Assembly (NCBI GenBank): GCA_023458755.1
Contig: JAEWYE010000051.1
Location: 45,253-109,252 of the forward strand
Direction: 5' to 3'
Source of the DNA: Bacillota bacterium
Lineage (GTDB): Bacteria > Bacillota > Clostridia > Oscillospirales > Acutalibacteraceae
Length of the DNA: 64,000 nt
In this document: piece after piece, positions 60,266-64,000 of the stretch
How positions within the stretch are numbered: the first letter of the stretch is position 1
Layout: every line of letters begins with the position of its first letter
The notes under the pieces: generated by a model
The model's database searches: none
The model's input: the letters and a program-made list of their open reading frames with translations, nothing else
Told to the model about the DNA's origin: nothing
Program-made: the position numbers and the translations under genes

Positions 60266-60454
60266 TTATTCCAGTACAATTTTATGGTCAACGAGATGCA
60301 TTTCTTTGATTCTCGCTTTAATGGTTTTTCTCTCTCCATAAATATTTTCCAGATAAATATGATTGTCTTCTCCCGGAATCACCTTGTCCACCGCGTCAAG
60401 CAGCAAATTGGTTTTCCCGTCTTTATCCAGCAAATAGACATTGGCTTCACACAT
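60266..60454 (-). CDS. cooT: CooT-family nickel-binding protein
   Basis: 62 residues. Starts MCEANVYLL, with IYLENIYGERKTIKARIKEM and a DHKIVLE end, the pattern of CooT. In Rhodospirillum rubrum CooT supports nickel insertion into CO dehydrogenase, and Cys2 binds Ni(II). The essential Cys2 fixes ATG 60454 as start (GAGAGG 8 nt upstream). Overlaps the DUF3842-type gene's end; the Ni/Co transporter genes lie upstream. Likely a nickel chaperone for Ech or another Ni enzyme. Confidence 0.85.
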   Translation of the reverse strand: MCEANVYLLDKDGKTNLLLDAVDKVIPGEDNHIYLENIYGERKTIKARIKEMHLVDHKIVLE

Positions 60455-60455
60455 A

Positions 60456-60872
60456 TCATTCACCTCTCCAACATTTCTTTACGAACTCGACCGCGTAATT
60501 CACGTAATGCGGCAGCGGCTCACTGCATGCGCTCATGACATAAATCCCGCAGCGGTTCAGCGGGATTAAAGCCTTTTTGGCCGGACTTTCCGCTATTGCC
60601 CTTGCCATTCGCGGGGTAAGTTCCCCGCGCATGGAATTGGCGGAAATAATGGCAACGCTGCCGATAATAATATCCGCGTTGGGCGCGTTAAACATAATCG
60701 CGTTTTCGCCGGTAGCACCTTCGTTTGCGCCAGCCTTCAGCATAGCCGCCGTTGCAAGCGCGTTTGTACCAAGCGCCAATATTTCAATTTCGTCCCCAAT
60801 TTTTTCCCGTATCTGTTCAATGATTGTTTTTCCGATTCCTCCGCCTTGGCCGTCGACAACCATTATCTCCAT
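60456..60872 (-). CDS. DUF3842-type conserved protein next to cooT
   Basis: 138 residues of unknown function. The start VVDGQGGGIGKTIIEQIRE resembles a nucleotide-binding Gly-rich loop followed by a helix, then strands GDEIEILALGTNALATAAM and ADIIIGSVAIIS, suggesting a Rossmann-like fold. A late CGIYVMSACSEP holds two cysteines. I believe this matches DUF3842, often beside cooT-like genes, but this is from memory. Overlaps cooT, so the two are coupled. Confidence 0.72.
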   Translation of the reverse strand: MEIMVVDGQGGGIGKTIIEQIREKIGDEIEILALGTNALATAAMLKAGANEGATGENAIMFNAPNADIIIGSVAIISANSMRGELTPRMARAIAESPAKKALIPLNRCGIYVMSACSEPLPHYVNYAVEFVKKCWRGE

Positions 60873-60900
60873 TTAACCACCGTCCAATATAGTATGGTTT

Positions 60901-60906
60901 ATTATA
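60901..60906 (-). promoter_or_regulatory. Extended -10 promoter candidate for DUF3842-cooT
   Basis: TGC-TATAAT on the minus strand (TATAAT 60906-60901), about 30 bases before the start; the -35 region is poor, which an extended -10 tolerates. It would separate this pair from cbiO. Confidence 0.5.
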
Positions 60907-60929
60907 GCATATTTTGAACTTGATTTCAC

Positions 60930-61706
60930 TTAAAAGTGATAATCTTCATCCACAAGATTTGCGGAGCGAAGCAGTTTCACATTTTTGATTAATTCACCTA
61001 TAGGCAAATCGGCGGCGATTGTATGGTCCTCGTAAAACAGAATCCCACTGTCGGAAATTTTTGAAACGAGGTCAAGATTGTGTGTGGAAGTCAGTATCGT
61101 TTTTCCGGCCTGATTTAACGATTGCAGCAGCCGGATAAGCCACATCTGCGTTCTTGGATCCAAACCGTTTGTCGGCTCATCCAGAATCAGAACATCCGGA
61201 TTCATGACCAATACCGCCGCCAGCGCAACCTTCTTTTTTTCGCCGCCGCTCAGTTTAAACGGCGGTTTTTTTAGCAGGTGTTCAATTTCCAGCATTCCTG
61301 CGATATCGGCGATTCGCTGTGTGACTACACTTTGGGACAAATCCTGCTGGAGCAGTCCGAACGCAATTTCTTCTGCCACCGTACTGCAAAACAACTGGAC
61401 ATCAGAATCCTGAAAAATAAAACCGACACGCCTATGATACACTTTCAAAAAAGTGTCATCATTCAGGTCTTTGGATGTCACTGCACTGCCGAACGCGGTA
61501 AACGTACCTTGACGGGGCAGGAGCAGTCCTGCCAATATTTTTAGCAGCGTGGATTTTCCGCACCCGTTCGCACCAAGAACGCAAACCCGTTCACCCTCCC
61601 GTACTTCGAAACAGATGTCTTTTAAAACCGGCTCCTCATATGGATAGGAAAAATCGGCATGATTTAGTTGAAACAGGAATGCTTCGGCTTTCTTCTGTAC
61701 GGTCAA
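60930..61706 (-). CDS. cbiO: Ni/Co ECF transporter ATP-binding protein (CbiO/NikO)
   Basis: 258-residue ABC ATPase. Walker A GANGCGKSTLLK, Q-loop FQDSDVQLFC, signature LSGGEKKKVALAAVL, Walker B DVLILDEPT and H-loop STHNLDLV. Energises the CbiMQO importer. The start is TTG 61706, overlapping the cbiQ stop by 4 bp, 8 nt after GGAG. Confidence 0.95.
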   Translation of the reverse strand: MTVQKKAEAFLFQLNHADFSYPYEEPVLKDICFEVREGERVCVLGANGCGKSTLLKILAGLLLPRQGTFTAFGSAVTSKDLNDDTFLKVYHRRVGFIFQDSDVQLFCSTVAEEIAFGLLQQDLSQSVVTQRIADIAGMLEIEHLLKKPPFKLSGGEKKKVALAAVLVMNPDVLILDEPTNGLDPRTQMWLIRLLQSLNQAGKTILTSTHNLDLVSKISDSGILFYEDHTIAADLPIGELIKNVKLLRSANLVDEDYHF

Positions 61707-62614
61707 AACAGACGCTCCCCTACGACTAGAATATATACAATAATTGCATTGTTCGCAAGAAAAAGAAAGTCCTTGCGTTCCATTTTAAATTGTGTCAGGC
61801 TTACGGGTTTGCCTGTAAAACCGCGGCAGCACATGGCATCATAAACTTCTTCACTCATAAAGTGTGATTTTAAAAACAGATGCCCGGCACTGTGCCCCAC
61901 AAACCGACGATTATCCCCAGTATTCAGCCTGCCGATGGTACGCAGCATACGTGCATCCATCATATCGCAGGCTGTAGCAGACATAACAAAAATATAACGG
62001 TAGGCCATATTCAAAACAGAGAGAAAAACAAGCGGAACATGCATGGCGGCAAGGGCACCTGTTATGTGGTTCCATCTTGTTGTCAGTAAGAGTAAAAAGC
62101 CGAACGACAGGGATATTCCGGTGCGCAGAGCAAGCCGAAAAGCCATACCGATTCCATTCAGAGAAAAATAGATACCACTGTTATTCAAAGCACCGGGCGG
62201 CAGTAAATAAAATAACGGCTTACCTTGTACAAACAGATTGGTGGCTCCTGGCAGAGAAAGTACAAATACCAGCAGCGGTACAGTCAGCCAAATCCGCTTG
62301 CCGAAACTTTTCAGCCGGATTCCGGACAGCTTTGCATAAAAGAGCGGAATTCCCGCCAAAGCAGAGAGAATCAAAAGATTTGCAGAGAAACTGCTGAATA
62401 CCACAAATACTAGGGAAACGAGTAGTTTTACTCTTGGGTCAAGGATCTGTAAAAGTCGAGGAAGCCCGGCATATTTTTCGCAGACGAGATCATTTTCAAA
62501 CACTTCCGCGAGATGTTTGGCTGTTTTCCGTATAAAGTGCATGCTTGCGTGAGATTTGGTGGGAACCTGCGGTTTCTGGTTTTCTAGCAGCCAGTCGGGA
62601 ATATCGGAATTCAT
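61703..62614 (-). CDS. cbiQ: Ni/Co ECF transporter transmembrane protein (CbiQ/NikQ)
   Basis: 303 residues. The hydrophilic N-terminus is followed by about five helices and the coupling-helix segment near MDARMLRTIGRLN, with AMCCRGFTG in the C-terminal part (A-R-G-type motif altered to C-R-G). It links CbiM to the CbiO ATPases. ATG with AAAGGA upstream; 20 bases after cbiM. Confidence 0.92.
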   Translation of the reverse strand: MNSDIPDWLLENQKPQVPTKSHASMHFIRKTAKHLAEVFENDLVCEKYAGLPRLLQILDPRVKLLVSLVFVVFSSFSANLLILSALAGIPLFYAKLSGIRLKSFGKRIWLTVPLLVFVLSLPGATNLFVQGKPLFYLLPPGALNNSGIYFSLNGIGMAFRLALRTGISLSFGFLLLLTTRWNHITGALAAMHVPLVFLSVLNMAYRYIFVMSATACDMMDARMLRTIGRLNTGDNRRFVGHSAGHLFLKSHFMSEEVYDAMCCRGFTGKPVSLTQFKMERKDFLFLANNAIIVYILVVGERLF

Positions 62615-62633
62615 GCTCGCTGTCCTTTCAGAT

Positions 62634-63674
62634 TTAATTCTTTTTGGGGCTGTTTTGATTTCTCATAATCAATTTTGAGGTAAGCGCAATCAGCGCAGCA
62701 ATCAAAGCGATACCGACTATCGCACAAAGTATGTATCCGGCAATTGCGCCAAACCGCCCGTCGCCGAAAGCCGGTACGGAATAGTCCGGAAGCAAGGCGT
62801 TCCATTTATCTGCCATAGCAGCAAAGCCTTTAGGAATATAGCCAAGCTGCTCTTTTATTTCATCTGCACCCCATTCACCCCAGGCGGTTCCGGTGGCAAT
62901 CAGTCCAAGGGGGGTCAGCACAACCAAAACCAGGAAGGGAAAAAGAATTGCTTTCTGTTTTTTGAAAAAGGATACTTTCGGCTCGTCTGAACCATTCAAA
63001 TTATTTTTAGCAAAAAACTGCGGAGCAAATTTAAGAATGTAGGCAATGGCTGCTGTAGTAAGAATCCCCTCAATCGGTCCTGCAATGAAACCATGTGCAA
63101 AAGTCATGGACGGCACCGAAACCGAAAGCGGATACGGACAGTAAAGCGGGTGACCGTCCGCCGCCTTAAATAGCAGCGGCTGAATACCAAACTCAACGGA
63201 TGCGGCAAGAGCTGCAACATTCAGCCCCAAATAACTGCCCACAAAGGCTGCAACCATCCCTCTGCCGCTGCTGCGTTCGGATTTGCCCAAAATCAGCTTA
63301 TAAATGCCGTAACCCACAAACGGCATTATGAACGCCATGTTGAGGCAGTTGATGCCGAATGCCATGATTCCGCCGTCACCGAAAACGAGTGTCTGAATCA
63401 GCAGTGCCGTTGAAACCGAAACGGTCGCCGCCCACGGGCCGAGAAGAATCGCAATAAAAACCGCACCGACCGCGTGTGCGGAGCTGCCCCCGGCAACCGG
63501 TACATTAAACATCATAACTAAAAACGAAAAAGCCGAACAAAGTGCCAAGGTTGGAATCTGTTTTTTATCCAGATTTCTTCTCACTTTGCTGAACGCGCCC
63601 CCCCAAACCGGAACCATACCGACAAAGGCAGGAATTGTGGTTGCGGGACTTAAATACCCATCGGGAATATGCAT
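62634..63674 (-). CDS. cbiM: Ni/Co ECF transporter substrate-binding protein (CbiM/NikM) with C-terminal PDGLE/CbiN-like part
   Basis: 346 residues, longer than plain CbiM (about 220). The N-terminus MHIPDGYLSP holds the metal ligands (free amine and His2), which fixes the start at ATG 63674, 9 nt after AGGAG; TTG 63683 would block the site. VAGGSSAHAVGA supplies more His ligands. After about residue 215 comes a second part with two helices, fitting a fused NikN/CbiN-type small subunit. Ni versus Co is not certain; linkage to cooT and ech favours nickel. Confidence 0.93.
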   Translation of the reverse strand: MHIPDGYLSPATTIPAFVGMVPVWGGAFSKVRRNLDKKQIPTLALCSAFSFLVMMFNVPVAGGSSAHAVGAVFIAILLGPWAATVSVSTALLIQTLVFGDGGIMAFGINCLNMAFIMPFVGYGIYKLILGKSERSSGRGMVAAFVGSYLGLNVAALAASVEFGIQPLLFKAADGHPLYCPYPLSVSVPSMTFAHGFIAGPIEGILTTAAIAYILKFAPQFFAKNNLNGSDEPKVSFFKKQKAILFPFLVLVVLTPLGLIATGTAWGEWGADEIKEQLGYIPKGFAAMADKWNALLPDYSVPAFGDGRFGAIAGYILCAIVGIALIAALIALTSKLIMRNQNSPKKN

Positions 63675-63691
63675 AAGAAACAACTCCTATC

Positions 63692-63716
63692 AAAAAATAA
63701 AGCCCAAGATGGGCCT
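63692..63716 (-). terminator. Intrinsic terminator inside the cbiM leader (attenuator)
   Basis: On the minus strand AGGCCCA-TCT-TGGGCTT forms a stem of about 7 bp followed by TATTTTTT, ending only about 18 bases before the cbiM ATG. A terminator ahead of a gene's own start implies conditional read-through. An upstream CCCATGAAGGGC could compete for GCCC. Confidence 0.75.
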
Positions 63717-63815
63717 AAAATAGCGCCCTTCATGGGTTTATTGTAACAATCCAATATATTATTCTGTTTATAACCTTGTCTGAAAGCCTTCATAACTTTC
63801 TTTCTAATCAAACGT

Positions 63816-63844
63816 ATTTTAGCACAGTTTTTTTTTCAAGTCAA
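63816..63844 (-). promoter_or_regulatory. Promoter of cbiMQO
   Basis: TTGACT (63844-63839), 17 bp, TAAAAT (63821-63816). Gives a leader of about 135 nt before cbiM. Confidence 0.82.
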
Positions 63845-63915
63845 TCCTATTTACGGACAGGAATTACCACATTCTGTAGGATTACAATTGATGCGTTACA
63901 ATAAGTGAAAAAAAG

Positions 63916-63992
63916 ATAGCGAATAGGAAAAGCCTGTGTTACAGTTAAGTTACCACACTAACAACACACAGAAAGGAAATCCTATTCGCTAT
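63916..63992 (+). repeat. Perfect 13-bp inverted repeat reaching a start codon at the window edge
   Basis: ATAGCGAATAGGA (63916-63928) pairs with TCCTATTCGCTAT (63980-63992). Inner bases CTGTGTT and AACACACAG extend the foldback imperfectly. The right arm runs into an ATG (63991) beginning M-N-T, with AAAGGA upstream. The gene beyond is outside the window; a transposase is one possibility, since such elements often fold their start into a hairpin. Confidence 0.6.
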
Positions 63993-64000
63993 GAACACAA

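Noticed and set aside
63675..63795. Leader ORF (M-K-G-A-I-L-G-P-S-W...) overlapping the cbiM start
   Set aside because: It is open, but no ribosome site precedes its start codons and it runs out of frame into cbiM; not strong enough to call.
63675..63815. Cobalamin or NiCo riboswitch before cbiM
   Set aside because: No B12-box-like sequence, and the leader is too short for the cobalamin fold; the NiCo pattern of conserved purine blocks was not seen. Only the terminator is supported.
1..64000. tRNA, rRNA, CRISPR arrays, prophage or restriction systems
   Set aside because: No cloverleaf with flanking conserved loops, rRNA-like stretch, regular spaced repeat array, phage structural gene or methylase was seen on reading.

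Overview
The window reads as a chromosomal segment of a spore-forming, anaerobic Gram-positive bacterium of the class Clostridia. An Oscillospiraceae/Ruminococcaceae-type relative is my inference from gene content. The evidence is sporulation genes (yqfC, yqfD, ylbJ, a two-PASTA PBP of the SpoVD/PBP2x type), Firmicute operon orders (yqfC-yqfD-phoH-ybeY-dgkA-era-yqzL-recO; ylxM-ffh-rpsP-khpA), AAGGAGG-type ribosome binding sites, frequent TTG/GTG starts and an Ech-type hydrogenase. Almost every gene is on the minus strand. I saw no rRNA, tRNA or CRISPR array.

Layout, left to right. 1-7.8 kb: a cut-off sirtuin gene, htpG behind a CIRCE operator, an unrecognised six-helix membrane protein, a CDF metal exporter, an orphan fumarase beta subunit, a HAD phosphatase, and a CorA-type Mg2+ channel preceded by a short leader ORF starting M-K-P-D-P. 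8-20.7 kb: a dcw (division and cell wall) cluster read right to left, mraZ-rsmH-ftsL-pbp-(degenerate Mur-ligase-like ORF)-mraY-ftsW-murG-murA-ftsQ-ftsZ. It starts with a consensus promoter followed by four 10-bp-spaced MraZ boxes. murC, murD, murE, murF and ftsA are absent. 20.9-25.8 kb: a coiled-coil gene, coaD, rsmD, uvrC, an HPr gene and trmD. 25.8-32.7 kb: the usually contiguous ylxM-ffh-rpsP-khpA-rimM-trmD block, split by a folate transporter gene (folT) under a THF riboswitch and by a copper cassette (copA with an in-frame copZ-like 3' end, then csoR). 32.7-43.5 kb: a YpmS-like protein, mutS2, small metabolic genes, recO/yqzL/era/dgkA/ybeY/phoH/yqfD/yqfC. 43.7-45.7 kb: ylbJ, a small four-cysteine protein, and an IS200-type element whose transposase has lost its catalytic tyrosine region.

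45.8-56.3 kb is one functional block: echABCDEF (membrane-bound, ferredoxin-linked NiFe hydrogenase) followed by hypA, hypF, hypC, hypD and hypE. It fits with 60.2-63.8 kb, where a Ni/Co ECF transporter (cbiM-cbiQ-cbiO), a CooT-type nickel-binding protein and a DUF3842-type protein lie together. Together these could import nickel, hold it and insert it into the Ech active site. hypB and a hydrogenase maturation protease are not in the window, and EchE ends three residues after its last nickel-ligand CxxC, so no protease should be needed. Between the two blocks lie a lipid kinase gene, a PAP2 phosphatase gene and a flippase gene.

The most interesting signals are regulatory or evolutionary: the CorA leader peptide with its hairpin, the relic Mur ligase in the dcw cluster, the nested copZ, the visible switch hairpins of the THF riboswitch, the terminator-ended cbiM leader, the disabled IS200 element, and a family of GC-rich intergenic repeats in at least three and probably four places.
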